From assembly GCF_001870515.1 (NCBI RefSeq), contig NZ_MDGT01000007.1:1-58479 (forward strand): a stretch of DNA of 58,479 nt. The letters run 5' to 3'. Both the position numbers and the translations under genes were made by a program. The stretch is from Idiomarina sp. MD25a. Lineage in GTDB: Bacteria; Pseudomonadota; Gammaproteobacteria; Enterobacterales; Alteromonadaceae. Of this stretch, positions 46,541 to 54,850 are shown piece after piece; within the stretch, counting starts at the first letter, position 1, and each line of letters opens with the position of its first letter. The notes under the pieces are model-generated. The model saw nothing but the letters and a program-made list of their open reading frames with translations, was not told the origin of the DNA and searched no databases.

Positions 46541-46912
46541 ATGCCCCCATTTTCGAAACCACAAAAGCCCTCTTTCATTGCGGTGTGTGTCGCACTCACG
46601 GTGGTTTTTGTGTTGTGTTGGGGTAACCGTTTCAGTCTAGTTACCACCTGTCAGCTGAGTGACCAACATAGTCCAGTCACAGCATCGCTTGATTCGAGTA
46701 ATAAGACGCCTCAAGCGAGCCATAAACAGTGTGAGCACGCGTCACACTTGCTCAAAGTCAGTCAATTAGATATCAGCGTACTGGCATTATTTGTTGCGTT
46801 TATTGGCTTTGTAGTCTTTTCCAAAAGCGATACGCCAGCACCTAACTATGCGCAGCGATTCGCAAAACCTAAGCGAAGGTGCCACACCCTCTTCTGCTTA
46901 TTTCTGGAATAG
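46541..46912 (+). CDS. small two-TM protein preceding scsB
   Basis: A 123-residue protein with hydrophobic segments at about 11-28 and 76-94. Between them lies a periplasmic-type loop with two Cys (CQLSDQHS and HKQCEHASHLL), followed by a basic tail ending RRCHTLFCLFLE. It lies 51 bp upstream of scsB. I recall similar small membrane proteins in front of scsB in other marine Gammaproteobacteria, in the position of ScsA, but I see no catalytic motif. The ribosome-binding site is weak. Function unknown; a copper or thiol link is inferred from position. Confidence 0.65.
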   Translation: MPPFSKPQKPSFIAVCVALTVVFVLCWGNRFSLVTTCQLSDQHSPVTASLDSSNKTPQASHKQCEHASHLLKVSQLDISVLALFVAFIGFVVFSKSDTPAPNYAQRFAKPKRRCHTLFCLFLE

Positions 46913-46917
46913 CTTCT

Positions 46918-46944
46918 TACGTTTGCCTCGAAAACGTATTTTTT
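46918..46944 (+). terminator. attenuator-like hairpin before scsB
   Basis: TACGTTT (46918-46924) pairs with AAACGTA (46932-46938), followed by six Ts (46939-46944), an intrinsic terminator form with a weak stem. It is enclosed by AATAGCT (46908-46914) and AGCTATT (46945-46951), which abuts the scsB ribosome-binding site AGGAG. It may reduce read-through from the small upstream gene. Confidence 0.45.
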
Positions 46945-46963
46945 AGCTATTTTAGGAGTATCA

Positions 46964-48940
46964 ATGAAAACCGCAAAATTTGTAGGCTACCTACGCTGGT
47001 TTAGCGTATGTCTAAGCCTTTTGATGTCATCTTTAAGCTGGGCGCAGGGGTCACCTTCCACGGGTTGGTTGACGAGTTCCGATCACGACGCGGTTCAAGT
47101 CAAACTTGCCGTGACAGGCGAATTTAATCCCGAAACACGGACATTACCGGCACTGTTAACGGTGCAACTTAAAGATGAATGGAAAACGTACTGGCGGGCA
47201 CCGGGTGAAGGCGGTATTCCACCGCGTATCGATCTGGCTTCGTCTCAAGGTATTGAGCGCATCGATTGGCATTGGCCAACACCGAGCGAGTATTACGTAC
47301 AATCCATTCGCACAGCCGGCTATAAACACCAAGTCACTTTTCCCCTCGAAATCGTTGTATCTGAAGCGACTGAAAGGGCTCAGTTGGATGCTGTATTCAC
47401 GTTATCGAGCTGCACGAATATCTGTGTGCTAACAGATTTTCCGCTGCAACTGAATATTGATGTTAACCAACTCACGCCAGACAGCGAACAGAGCTTTGCG
47501 TTTGCACAAGCAATGAGCCAAATACCGCAGCCAATCGGCAGCGCAGAGGTGACGCATGCTGACTATAACGCCGATGACCAACAACTGAGTTTTGTGTTAT
47601 CGCGCACATCGGGCTGGGATTCGCCACAGGTGTTTGTGCACAGTGACGATAAACAACTTAATGAAGTGGTTTTTAAACTCGTCCAACAGAAGGTGAGCGT
47701 TGATGGGAAGCGTTTAACCGCAAGCTTTAAAGCATCTCATTGGCTCGAGCTACCAGAACTCGTCAATCGACAAGTCAGCATCACCGTAAATGACGATCCG
47801 TTCAGTGCGGCTTATGCAACACAACTCGATCGGAGTACTAGCACTACGACTAATGAGGCCCTCGACTCTATGACTATTTGGGGGGCACTATTCGCCGCTC
47901 TGCTGGGCGGTTTAATTCTCAATATTATGCCCTGCGTCTTACCAGTCCTCGGAATAAAGGTTCAATCTCTGATCGCTAACAGCAACGCATCAGCACGACA
48001 GGTTCGGTATCAGTTTCTCGCCACAGCCATGGGTGTCATCAGCACCTTTGTCGTTATTGGCGCTCTACTCGGCCTGTTAAAACTGAGTGGCGTGCGCATC
48101 AGCTGGGGAATGCAGTTTCAAAACCCTTGGTTTATCACCACGCTTGCAGTCATTACGTTAGCTTTTGCTATAAATCTGTTCGGGCTTTATCAGATCCGCC
48201 TCCCGCAATGGCTCAATCAATGGGCGCTAAAATCGCAGCGTAGTTCCTTATTAGGTCACTTCAGTCAAGGCGTCTTTGCTACCGTATTAGCAACGCCTTG
48301 TACCGCCCCCTTTTTAGGCACAGCGGTGGCGTTCGCTCTGGGCGCGCCAATGTATTTACTACTGCTGATATTCTTCGGGCTCGGTATTGGTATGGCACTG
48401 CCTTGGTTGTCCATCGCGGCATTTCCACAAACTCGTAAGTTGTTGCCCAAACCCGGGCCGTGGCTGAAATGGGTGAAGCCGATATTTGGCGCCTTGTTAC
48501 TCGCCACAAGCGTCTGGCTATTCACATTGTTAACACCGCATTGGTCAAAGGCATCCAGCGAATCAACTTCAGCAGAGCAAACCAGTGAACGCCCTTGGCA
48601 AACGCTATCGTTTAAGACGATTCATCAGGCAGTTACACAAGGAAAAGTGGTATTTGTGGATGTCACAGCAGATTGGTGTATTACCTGTAAAGCCAATAAG
48701 CTTGGTGTACTTGAGCAAGAGCCGGTATACAGTGCGCTCGCAGCACCTGACCTGATTCGTATGCGCGGTGATTGGACCGTGCGAAATGATTATATCACTG
48801 ACTATCTTCGCGCCTATGGACAATACGGCGTGCCATACAACCGAGTATACGGACCGGGTGCTCCCGAGGGGATTGAGTTACCCATCATCCTTACCAGCGA
48901 TGCCGTCATGCAAGCCATCAAGGAAGCCAGAAATGAATAA
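46964..48940 (+). CDS. scsB: ScsB/DsbD-type protein-disulfide reductase
   Basis: A 658-residue membrane protein with a signal peptide (about 1-27) and a periplasmic N-terminal beta domain (about 30-285, DsbD-alpha-like; Cys pair in SSCTNICVLTDF). A DsbD-beta-like membrane domain of eight segments follows (about 297-530; MPCVLPVLGIK and TPCTAPFLGT carry its redox Cys). The C-terminal thioredoxin domain has ADWCITCK (Cys572, Cys575). It carries electrons from cytoplasmic thioredoxin to periplasmic partners, here probably ScsC and ScsD encoded downstream. The 3' end overlaps scsD by 8 bp. Confidence 0.92.
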   Translation: MKTAKFVGYLRWFSVCLSLLMSSLSWAQGSPSTGWLTSSDHDAVQVKLAVTGEFNPETRTLPALLTVQLKDEWKTYWRAPGEGGIPPRIDLASSQGIERIDWHWPTPSEYYVQSIRTAGYKHQVTFPLEIVVSEATERAQLDAVFTLSSCTNICVLTDFPLQLNIDVNQLTPDSEQSFAFAQAMSQIPQPIGSAEVTHADYNADDQQLSFVLSRTSGWDSPQVFVHSDDKQLNEVVFKLVQQKVSVDGKRLTASFKASHWLELPELVNRQVSITVNDDPFSAAYATQLDRSTSTTTNEALDSMTIWGALFAALLGGLILNIMPCVLPVLGIKVQSLIANSNASARQVRYQFLATAMGVISTFVVIGALLGLLKLSGVRISWGMQFQNPWFITTLAVITLAFAINLFGLYQIRLPQWLNQWALKSQRSSLLGHFSQGVFATVLATPCTAPFLGTAVAFALGAPMYLLLLIFFGLGIGMALPWLSIAAFPQTRKLLPKPGPWLKWVKPIFGALLLATSVWLFTLLTPHWSKASSESTSAEQTSERPWQTLSFKTIHQAVTQGKVVFVDVTADWCITCKANKLGVLEQEPVYSALAAPDLIRMRGDWTVRNDYITDYLRAYGQYGVPYNRVYGPGAPEGIELPIILTSDAVMQAIKEARNE

Positions 48941-49439
48941 ATGGGGTCTGAGGTTTATTAAATTACTGGGTTACCTCGTTGTCGCCGGCGCGATCGCCTT
49001 CGGCGTCGACTTGTATCGTAACAATGACGTACCCACTACGGTGCCAAGCGAATTAACACTCACAAGCCTGGCTGGCGAGCCGCTATCGCTTGCTAAGATG
49101 AGTGAAGCAACCCCCGTAGTGCTGTATTTCTGGGCGACCTGGTGTCCCGTCTGTCCAACGGTCTCGCCGACTGTGGACTGGTTAAGTGACGACTACACCG
49201 TTATTTCTGTCGCATTGAGATCGGGTCACGACAAAAAGGTTTCCGCCTATTTAGAAAGTAACCAACTCGACTTCACAACAATTAATGATGATCGTGGTCA
49301 GATATCGCGGCGATTTAATATGGGCGTAACCCCCACCATTTTAATTATTAATAACCATAAAGTGACCAGCGCCACCAGTGGCTTCACTTCGCCACCGGGC
49401 ATCCTAGCGCGCTTATGGTTCAGCAAGTTACAAAATTAA
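48933..49439 (+). CDS. scsD: ScsD/TlpA-like thioredoxin
   Basis: A 168-residue membrane-anchored thioredoxin-fold protein. An uncleaved N-terminal membrane segment (about 9-26) precedes the domain with ATWCPVCP (Cys71, Cys74) and cis-Pro in GVTPTILI. It is TlpA/ScsD-like and should face the periplasm, taking electrons from ScsB. The start is the ATG at 48933 inside the scsB end (ATGAATAA overlap); longer upstream frames are not used. Confidence 0.9.
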   Translation: MNKWGLRFIKLLGYLVVAGAIAFGVDLYRNNDVPTTVPSELTLTSLAGEPLSLAKMSEATPVVLYFWATWCPVCPTVSPTVDWLSDDYTVISVALRSGHDKKVSAYLESNQLDFTTINDDRGQISRRFNMGVTPTILIINNHKVTSATSGFTSPPGILARLWFSKLQN

Positions 49440-49462
49440 CTTTAAAAAATAAGGAATTAACC

Positions 49463-50188
49463 ATGATTAAACGATTCACACTGTGTGTCAGCGCTGCACT
49501 GATTAGCCATGCGATAAGTGCCCAGTCACTGACTGAAACGCAAGAAGCCGATCTTGCTAAAATCGAAACCATGCTGCGCGATAACCCGCAACTTATTGGC
49601 AATATGCGTCAGGGATTGGAAAACTTTTTAGAGGAACAAAAGGCGCAAGAAGCGACCTACCAAGAATATCAAGACTGGCTTTTTGATACCTCGGTGCACC
49701 CTACGTTAGGCGATGTTGATGCAGAGCATTCAATCGTCATTTTTACGGATTATAACTGTCCTTATTGTAAGCGCTTGGAGCCTAGCCTTGAACGCATAAT
49801 CGAGGAGTATCCCTCTATTAATGTCATTAACGTCATCGTGCCATTACGTCAGCAGAAGGTGAACGGCATTGATACCAATGCAACGGAGTTTGGATTAAAT
49901 GTTTGGGCTAATGCTGCAGACAACTACTATGATGTACATCAATTGTTGATGAGTAAGTCGGATATGCATACAGCCGATTCTCTGACAACTATTGCCGAAC
50001 GCACAGGTACCGAAGAGTGGCTACGAAACACTGACGAGAGCAAACAGGTCATGCAGAAAAACCTTAGGGCGTTTCAGGCGCTTGGGTTTCGCGGTACGCC
50101 AACGATTATGATTGGTGAGCAGTGGGTGCCAGGTTTTATTCAGTACGGGCAAATCGAGCAAATTGCTAAGCAAGAGTTCGGTTTGTAG
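49463..50188 (+). CDS. scsC: ScsC/DsbA-family thiol isomerase
   Basis: A 241-residue periplasmic DsbA-like protein. It has a signal peptide (about 1-20) and an N-terminal helical stretch (SLTETQEADLAKIETMLRDNP) like the oligomerisation arm of ScsC/Com1. The thioredoxin fold with an inserted helical domain has DYNCPYCKRLE (Cys99, Cys102) and cis-Pro in RGTPTIMIG. The start at 49463 follows AAGGAATTAACC. It is last in the scsB-scsD-scsC message and is followed by a terminator. Confidence 0.9.
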   Translation: MIKRFTLCVSAALISHAISAQSLTETQEADLAKIETMLRDNPQLIGNMRQGLENFLEEQKAQEATYQEYQDWLFDTSVHPTLGDVDAEHSIVIFTDYNCPYCKRLEPSLERIIEEYPSINVINVIVPLRQQKVNGIDTNATEFGLNVWANAADNYYDVHQLLMSKSDMHTADSLTTIAERTGTEEWLRNTDESKQVMQKNLRAFQALGFRGTPTIMIGEQWVPGFIQYGQIEQIAKQEFGL

Positions 50189-50198
50189 TTTGGCTTTT

Positions 50199-50221
50199 AA
50201 GGGGCTTCTATGCCCCTTTTT
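50199..50221 (+). terminator. terminator of the scs operon
   Basis: AAGGGGC (50199-50205) pairs with GCCCCTT (50212-50218) around TTCTAT and is followed by Ts to 50221. It is 10 bp past the scsC stop and separates it from the convergent small membrane gene. Confidence 0.85.
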
Positions 50222-50235
50222 CGACCATAGCCTTA

Positions 50236-50541
50236 TCAAGCTAGATTAATCAAGTATCCGACAATCCAAGGCGCAGAAGCGCATAAACATAATAGACCGA
50301 CTTTTTTCCAACGAGCTTCTACATTATTCTTTAGACTATAAAACACCGCCGCGTACGCCGTGATTATTGACCAACCGATATAAAGAAGTAGCTCGGTTAA
50401 TGCCAATCCTAAATAGACCTGTCTCAATTCACGGTTGTCCATGCCCCATATCTGTATAACGTGAACGTACAGCACAAGAAAAACTGTAGCGACGATTGCA
50501 ATCAAAACGATGGCATATTTCTTATAAAATTCCGTACTCAT
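50236..50541 (-). CDS. small membrane protein, unknown
   Basis: A 101-residue protein with three hydrophobic segments (about 9-30, 43-68 and 80-98) and basic residues between the second and third (KNNVEARWKK). Start MSTEFYKKY with GGCGGG upstream. I recognise no family. It is convergent with the scs operon and divergent from the serine hydrolase gene. Confidence 0.65.
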   Translation of the reverse strand: MSTEFYKKYAIVLIAIVATVFLVLYVHVIQIWGMDNRELRQVYLGLALTELLLYIGWSIITAYAAVFYSLKNNVEARWKKVGLLCLCASAPWIVGYLINLA

Positions 50542-50646
50542 TCAACCCGCCCGATTTATTTTCTAGCTATCAAACACTAAAAAAGAGTACAGTATCCGCT
50601 TGAGGAATCAAAATATCGGTTTTTAAAGCTTCATAATGAGAACTCA

Positions 50647-51708
50647 ATGAATAAAAACCTAACTTGGTTAATTCGGGCGTTGCTATTAATAGGCACAGCT
50701 GTGTCACTTTTTTTTGTCCCCTGGTCTATCGTAACCACGTGGCTAGCACCATTACCGGACAACGTGCAGCAGCAAATTGACGAAGCAACCAACTCGCACT
50801 TTGATGGCATGCTTGTATATGTACAACAAGGTGACCAACACGCTGAAATTTACACCTCGGGTTGGCATGATCGCGACAAAAAATCACCCGCTCGACCTGA
50901 CGCACTATTTAAAATTGCAAGCATTAGTAAACTTTATATCGCCTTAGCAACCACTAAACTAATTAATGATGGTCGCCTGTCGTTAGATAACACATTAGAC
51001 GAGCTACTACCGACCCTAACCCATCCCATCAAGTATGCTGATGAAATTACTTTAGAAATGCTTGTGCAGCATCGAAGTGGGCTTCCAAATTTCACGGACA
51101 CGCCTGGCTATTGGACTGACCCACCCGCTACTCTGCAAGAGAAACTGTCATTAATCCTAGACAAACCGGCGGATTTTGAGCCGGGTACCGACTATGCCTA
51201 CTGCAATACCAATTACCTTCTGCTGACTGAAATTATTAACAAAACCCTTGGCTATTCTTATCAGGATTTTATCAAAGAGCGGATCTTACAACCGCTAAGT
51301 TTAGACCAAACCTATTTCTCTGTTACTGAAGTTGATATGAATCATCTCATGGGCGGCTACTATGTAGGGGTGCAATCCGACATTAAAGGGAACAATTACG
51401 GTTCGATGATCGCCAGTATCAGCGATGTTGGGCGATTCATTCGAGCACTTAACGATGGCTCTGCATTTGCACAGGGTGAACAAGCCATCTACTCGTCGAT
51501 CTATGAGTTCGAGCACGGTGGCTTAATACCCGGCTATCAGAGCTTAGCCGAGTATCACCCAGACATAGATACCGTCGTTGTGCAGTTTGTAAATACAACC
51601 GACTTTAACGGATACGAGTGGAATCTCTCGGAAGTTTACATAAATCGTATCGTGGACATACTTAAAAAGAGGCCAAATGCCAACTTTTTCATTTTTATGT
51701 CCTTGTAA
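50647..51708 (+). CDS. serine hydrolase, beta-lactamase class C fold
   Basis: A 353-residue member of the beta-lactamase-related (DD-peptidase/esterase) superfamily. An N-terminal hydrophobic anchor (about 5-28) places it in the periplasm. The catalytic motif SxxK is SISK in FKIASISKLYIAL, and YxN is YCN in DYAYCNTNYL. The third motif (usually KTG or HxG) is probably EHGG near the C-terminus (YEFEHGGLIPGY). It is more likely a peptidase or esterase than a resistance enzyme, and it stands alone. Confidence 0.85.
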   Translation: MNKNLTWLIRALLLIGTAVSLFFVPWSIVTTWLAPLPDNVQQQIDEATNSHFDGMLVYVQQGDQHAEIYTSGWHDRDKKSPARPDALFKIASISKLYIALATTKLINDGRLSLDNTLDELLPTLTHPIKYADEITLEMLVQHRSGLPNFTDTPGYWTDPPATLQEKLSLILDKPADFEPGTDYAYCNTNYLLLTEIINKTLGYSYQDFIKERILQPLSLDQTYFSVTEVDMNHLMGGYYVGVQSDIKGNNYGSMIASISDVGRFIRALNDGSAFAQGEQAIYSSIYEFEHGGLIPGYQSLAEYHPDIDTVVVQFVNTTDFNGYEWNLSEVYINRIVDILKKRPNANFFIFMSL

Positions 51709-51748
51709 ATTGACTAAATTAGCTACTGGAAACATAAATCATATCACG

Positions 51749-51768
51749 GTGTTAACAAAAGTTAACAC
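51749..51768. promoter_or_regulatory. 20-bp palindrome upstream of gdx promoter
   Basis: GTGTTAAC (51749-51756) and GTTAACAC (51761-51768) flank AAAA. The dyad lies about 20 bp upstream of a TATACT -10 element (51789-51794), over the -35 region. With no T-run it looks like a protein-binding site, not a terminator for the preceding hydrolase gene. Confidence 0.5.
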
Positions 51769-51805
51769 AAAGTAACAATAAAACCCTTTATACTGGCGTC
51801 TGTTT

Positions 51806-51854
51806 GGAGGACGACCTCCCCCGTTGTGGGAATCAATGACCGGGACGACCTGGT
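51806..51854 (+). ncRNA. guanidine-II (mini-ykkC) riboswitch
   Basis: Two hairpins each close on an ACGA tetraloop, the mini-ykkC hallmark. P1 is GGAGG-ACGA-CCTCC (51806-51819). P2 is ACCGGG-ACGA-CCTGGT (51839-51854), including one G-U pair. The linker is 19 nt. P2 ends 18 nt before the start codon of a guanidinium exporter gene, the classic target. Guanidinium binding stabilises the two loops together and frees the ribosome-binding site in this class. Upstream TATACT (51789-51794) is a likely -10. Confidence 0.92.
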
Positions 51855-51872
51855 AAATTCGACGAGCTTTGT

Positions 51873-52190
51873 ATGTCTTGGATCTATCTCATTTTGGCGG
51901 GTTTTCTTGAGATCGTGTGGGCATTCTCAATGAAACAGTCAGCGGGGTTTACGCGACTAACGCCATCCATCATTACGATTGTCGCAATGATCGCGAGCTT
52001 CTGGTTGCTCGCTATAGCAATGCGCTCAATTCCCCTCGGTACAGCCTACGTTATTTGGACGGGCATTGGCGCTATTGGCGCGTTTATTGTTGGCATCGTG
52101 TTCTTATCAGAGGCTGTCACCCCAATGCGATTAGTTGCCGCAGGGATGATTGTCAGTGGTTTGTTACTGCTTTCACTAACGAAGCAATAA
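51873..52190 (+). CDS. gdx: guanidinium exporter Gdx (SugE, SMR family)
   Basis: A 105-residue four-TM small multidrug resistance protein of the Gdx subtype. The essential Glu13 lies in GFLEIVWAFSMK, and GTAYVIWTGIGAIGAF matches the Gdx signature, distinct from EmrE-type drug pumps. It exchanges guanidinium for protons as an antiparallel dimer. The guanidine-II riboswitch just upstream independently supports guanidinium as the substrate. ATG at 51873. Confidence 0.95.
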   Translation: MSWIYLILAGFLEIVWAFSMKQSAGFTRLTPSIITIVAMIASFWLLAIAMRSIPLGTAYVIWTGIGAIGAFIVGIVFLSEAVTPMRLVAAGMIVSGLLLLSLTKQ

Positions 52191-52227
52191 CCGCATCCGT
52201 GTTGTGAGGGCTGTTTAATCAGACACA

Positions 52228-52980
52228 TTAAATCACTGATTTGAGAATAACAAACAGCCCCATGCCCACTAAGAATGCCGCAAAGCCTTTTTGAAGTTTA
52301 TCCTTAGGAATCGAGCGCCCGATTTTAGCGCCGAACACGGATCCCAAAACGCCACCGGCTATCATGATGCCAATAACAAGCCAATCAAATGCGACGTCTT
52401 GGCTCGACATCACCGCATAGTATTTGAAGAAACCAACCGCTGACTTAATAACGATGATAAGTAGACTGGTGCCAATAGCCACGGGCATTGATAGGCCAGC
52501 AAGTAGCACCAACGCGGGAACGATTAAGAATCCACCGCCCACTCCCACAAAACCGGTAATAATGCCAACGGTTAAGCCCTCAAGCATCACTTTGGCATAA
52601 TTAAGTGTTTTGGTATTGCCTTGTTCCACGGGTTTACTGCGCCACATAAATACTGCAGCGACGATCATCAGTAATGAAAACACCAGTAGTTGCCAACGGC
52701 TGTCGACTAACGTTCCAAGCCAAGCACCACCGTATGTGCCAATCATTCCCGGGATACCAAACACCCAAAAATGTTTCCAACTCACGGACTGTCGACGAAT
52801 ATAGGAAAGAGAACCAACAAGACTGATGCCTGCAACAATCAGCAGCGAAGAAGCGATGGCCAAATCGGCGGGCATATCAACAAGATACATTAAAACCGGT
52901 ACGGTTAGGATCGAGCCGCCCGAGCCGAATAGCCCCAGAGACGCACCGATAATTAACGCACCGATAATCGCAAACAGCAT
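52228..52980 (-). CDS. TauE/SafE-family permease
   Basis: A 250-residue inner-membrane protein with about eight hydrophobic segments and the repeated family motif: GLFGSGGSILTVPVL near the N-terminus and GFVGVGGGFLIVPALVLL in the second half. Family members export sulfite, sulfoacetate or related anions. It lies beside persulfide and sulfide oxidation genes, so sulfite or thiosulfate export is a reasonable guess. The start at 52980 follows TAGAGG. A TATGGTTATA-containing element lies upstream (53006-53017). Confidence 0.88.
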   Translation of the reverse strand: MLFAIIGALIIGASLGLFGSGGSILTVPVLMYLVDMPADLAIASSLLIVAGISLVGSLSYIRRQSVSWKHFWVFGIPGMIGTYGGAWLGTLVDSRWQLLVFSLLMIVAAVFMWRSKPVEQGNTKTLNYAKVMLEGLTVGIITGFVGVGGGFLIVPALVLLAGLSMPVAIGTSLLIIVIKSAVGFFKYYAVMSSQDVAFDWLVIGIMIAGGVLGSVFGAKIGRSIPKDKLQKGFAAFLVGMGLFVILKSVI

Positions 52981-53005
52981 ATGAACCTCTATATTCCTCG
53001 ATTGA

Positions 53006-53017
53006 ATATGGTTATAA
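53006..53017. promoter_or_regulatory. candidate operator A, upstream of the TauE-type gene
   Basis: ATATGGTTATAA shares 11 bp (TATGGTTATAA) with operator C at 54851-54868. It is 26 bp upstream of the permease start codon, in a very AT-rich stretch with a second palindrome, TAATATATTA (53021-53030). See also operator B. Confidence 0.45.
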
Positions 53018-53083
53018 CTATAATATATTAAATTCAAAAAAAGGAAATAGCCGCACTCAACGCACGGCTATTTTGCTATTCAA

Positions 53084-53713
53084 CTATTTTAAATTGGTTA
53101 ACCGTAAGTATGGGCGCAATGTTTTCCATCCTTGTGGGAATTTATTCTTCGCGTCATCATCAGAAACGCTAGGACGAATGATCACAGGATGACCCACTTG
53201 CCAGTCTGCAGGGCAAGCAACTTCTTGTTTATCAGTCGTTTGTAACGCATCAATGACTCGTAGAATCTCGGCGAAGTTTCGCCCGACCGCCATTGGGTAT
53301 GTCATCGTCAAGCGAATTTTCATACTTGGATCGATAATAAATACAGAGCGAACCGCTGCTGTGTCATCTTCATCTGGATGGATCATGTCGTACAGTTCAG
53401 CGACTTTCTTGTCCTTATCTGCAACAATTGGAAACTCAAGAACAGTATTCTGTGTTTCATTAACGTCTTTAATCCAACCTAGGTGCTCTTCAACCGTGTC
53501 AGTTGATAGTCCGAGCGGTTTGACATTACGCTTTTCAAATTCTGGCGCTAATTGAGCCGTACGTCCCATCTCGGTGGTACATACGGGCGTATAGTCAGCT
53601 GGGTGACTGAAAAAGAACGTCCATGATCCTTTAGCCCAATCGTGAAAATCGATCGTCCCTTGCGTAGTTTCAATTTTAAAGTTGGGTGCAATATTGCCTA
53701 TACGTAAACTCAT
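53084..53713 (-). CDS. 1-Cys peroxiredoxin (Prx6 type)
   Basis: A 209-residue peroxiredoxin. The peroxidatic Cys45 lies in HPADYTPVCTTEMG; the C-terminal extension (PADWQVGHPVIIRPS and LRPYLRL) is typical of the Prx6 subfamily. It reduces peroxides, and possibly polysulfides or persulfides given its neighbours. The start at 53713 (MSLRIGNIAP) has AAGAAGG upstream. It follows the hydrolase gene by 55 bp and is probably co-transcribed. A second Cys (EVACPADW) lies near residue 167. Confidence 0.93.
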   Translation of the reverse strand: MSLRIGNIAPNFKIETTQGTIDFHDWAKGSWTFFFSHPADYTPVCTTEMGRTAQLAPEFEKRNVKPLGLSTDTVEEHLGWIKDVNETQNTVLEFPIVADKDKKVAELYDMIHPDEDDTAAVRSVFIIDPSMKIRLTMTYPMAVGRNFAEILRVIDALQTTDKQEVACPADWQVGHPVIIRPSVSDDDAKNKFPQGWKTLRPYLRLTNLK

Positions 53714-53768
53714 GGTAATTACCTTCTTTGCTATGGTTACAGAAAAGCCATCAGACTCAATGGCGTGA

Positions 53769-54665
53769 TTAAAATTTGTTTGCCGGGATCTTGAAGTAAT
53801 GATGACCATCATCTTCTTTGAGTGGCAGTTTGCCTGCTCGCAAATTCACTTGGAGTGCGTGCAGCATTCTATCTGGCAACGACAAAGTTGCGTCACGAGT
53901 GTCGCGAGTGTTGCGGAACTCATTTTCAGTGACATTATCCGCTAAATGAATATTGCTCTGTTTATGTTGAGCTACTGTTGCCTCCCACTGTGGTTCTCGA
54001 CCGTCTTTGCCATAATCGTGCCCCACAAAAAGACGTGTAGTGTCGGGAAGTTCAAGAATACGCTGTAACGAGTTCCACAAATCGTGAGATGAGCCGCCAG
54101 GAAAGTCAGCTCGTGAGGTACCACTGTCCGGGAACATGAATGTATCGTGCACAAATGCACTATCACCAATCACGTAAGTAATAGACCCCAGAGTGTGCCC
54201 TGGAGACAACCAAACTTTGACGTTTAATTCACCAATATTGAAACTATCGCCTTCGTCAAATAAATAATCGAAATCTTTTGCTGGATTGAATGCACTCGGT
54301 AAGTTGTAGTATTCGGACCAGAGCTTCGCGATCTCACATGTCTTTTTACCAATGGCATTAGGTGCTCCTACCTTCTCTTTTAAGTAGTGAGACGCCATTA
54401 GATGATCCGCATGAGGGTGAGTATCTAAAACCCACTCCACAGTCAGTTGATTTTGCTCGACTAGCGCCAAAACCTCATCCGCACTCGCAAAGCTTGTTTT
54501 AGCGCTCTTCGGATCAAAGTTCTGAACAATATCGATCAAAGCAGCCTTTCCAGTCGTTGGATCTGCCACAATGTATTGCACTGAGCCGGTATCAGCTTCA
54601 TAGATGCCCCATACATCGGGAGACCCTTTACCTGTGGAAGGACTTTTACGAATGATACTTGTCAT
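53769..54665 (-). CDS. MBL-fold hydrolase, persulfide dioxygenase-like (paralogue 1)
   Basis: A 298-residue metallo-beta-lactamase-fold protein related to ETHE1/Blh persulfide dioxygenases. Metal motif THPHADH (His83, His85, Asp87, His88), His157 in SPGHTLGS, Asp174 and GHDY further on. ETHE1-type enzymes oxidise glutathione persulfide to sulfite. FPGGSSHDLWNSLQRILELP matches the second paralogue's FPGGDARTLYRSIQKVFALP. It is transcribed leftward with prx; a palindrome (54699-54714) lies 34 bp upstream. Compared with paralogue 2, the GDTLF segment is HDTFMF here. Confidence 0.88.
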   Translation of the reverse strand: MTSIIRKSPSTGKGSPDVWGIYEADTGSVQYIVADPTTGKAALIDIVQNFDPKSAKTSFASADEVLALVEQNQLTVEWVLDTHPHADHLMASHYLKEKVGAPNAIGKKTCEIAKLWSEYYNLPSAFNPAKDFDYLFDEGDSFNIGELNVKVWLSPGHTLGSITYVIGDSAFVHDTFMFPDSGTSRADFPGGSSHDLWNSLQRILELPDTTRLFVGHDYGKDGREPQWEATVAQHKQSNIHLADNVTENEFRNTRDTRDATLSLPDRMLHALQVNLRAGKLPLKEDDGHHYFKIPANKF

Positions 54666-54698
54666 AAATGACTCCTTTAAATTCGGTGTGATAATTTA

Positions 54699-54714
54699 GT
54701 TATAAGCATATAAC
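54699..54714. promoter_or_regulatory. candidate operator B, divergent promoter region
   Basis: GTTATA-AGCA-TATAAC is a perfect 6-4-6 inverted repeat 34 bp upstream of the leftward hydrolase gene. It has the same spacing and TTAT/ATAA arms as operator C. Confidence 0.5.
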
Positions 54715-54850
54715 AATATGTTTTTAAGGCAAGTGTTTAGGCACAATAGTAAGACGATGGGGTTAATCGAATTTATGAATCAATGATTAAGTTCTAATAG
54801 AACTCTTATCTATAGCTGATTAGTATTTGTAAAATATGATAGTAAAAACT

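Noticed and set aside
50647-51708. The serine hydrolase as an AmpC-type antibiotic resistance enzyme
   Set aside because: It has only the general superfamily motifs, an uncleaved-looking N-terminal anchor and no ampR neighbour.
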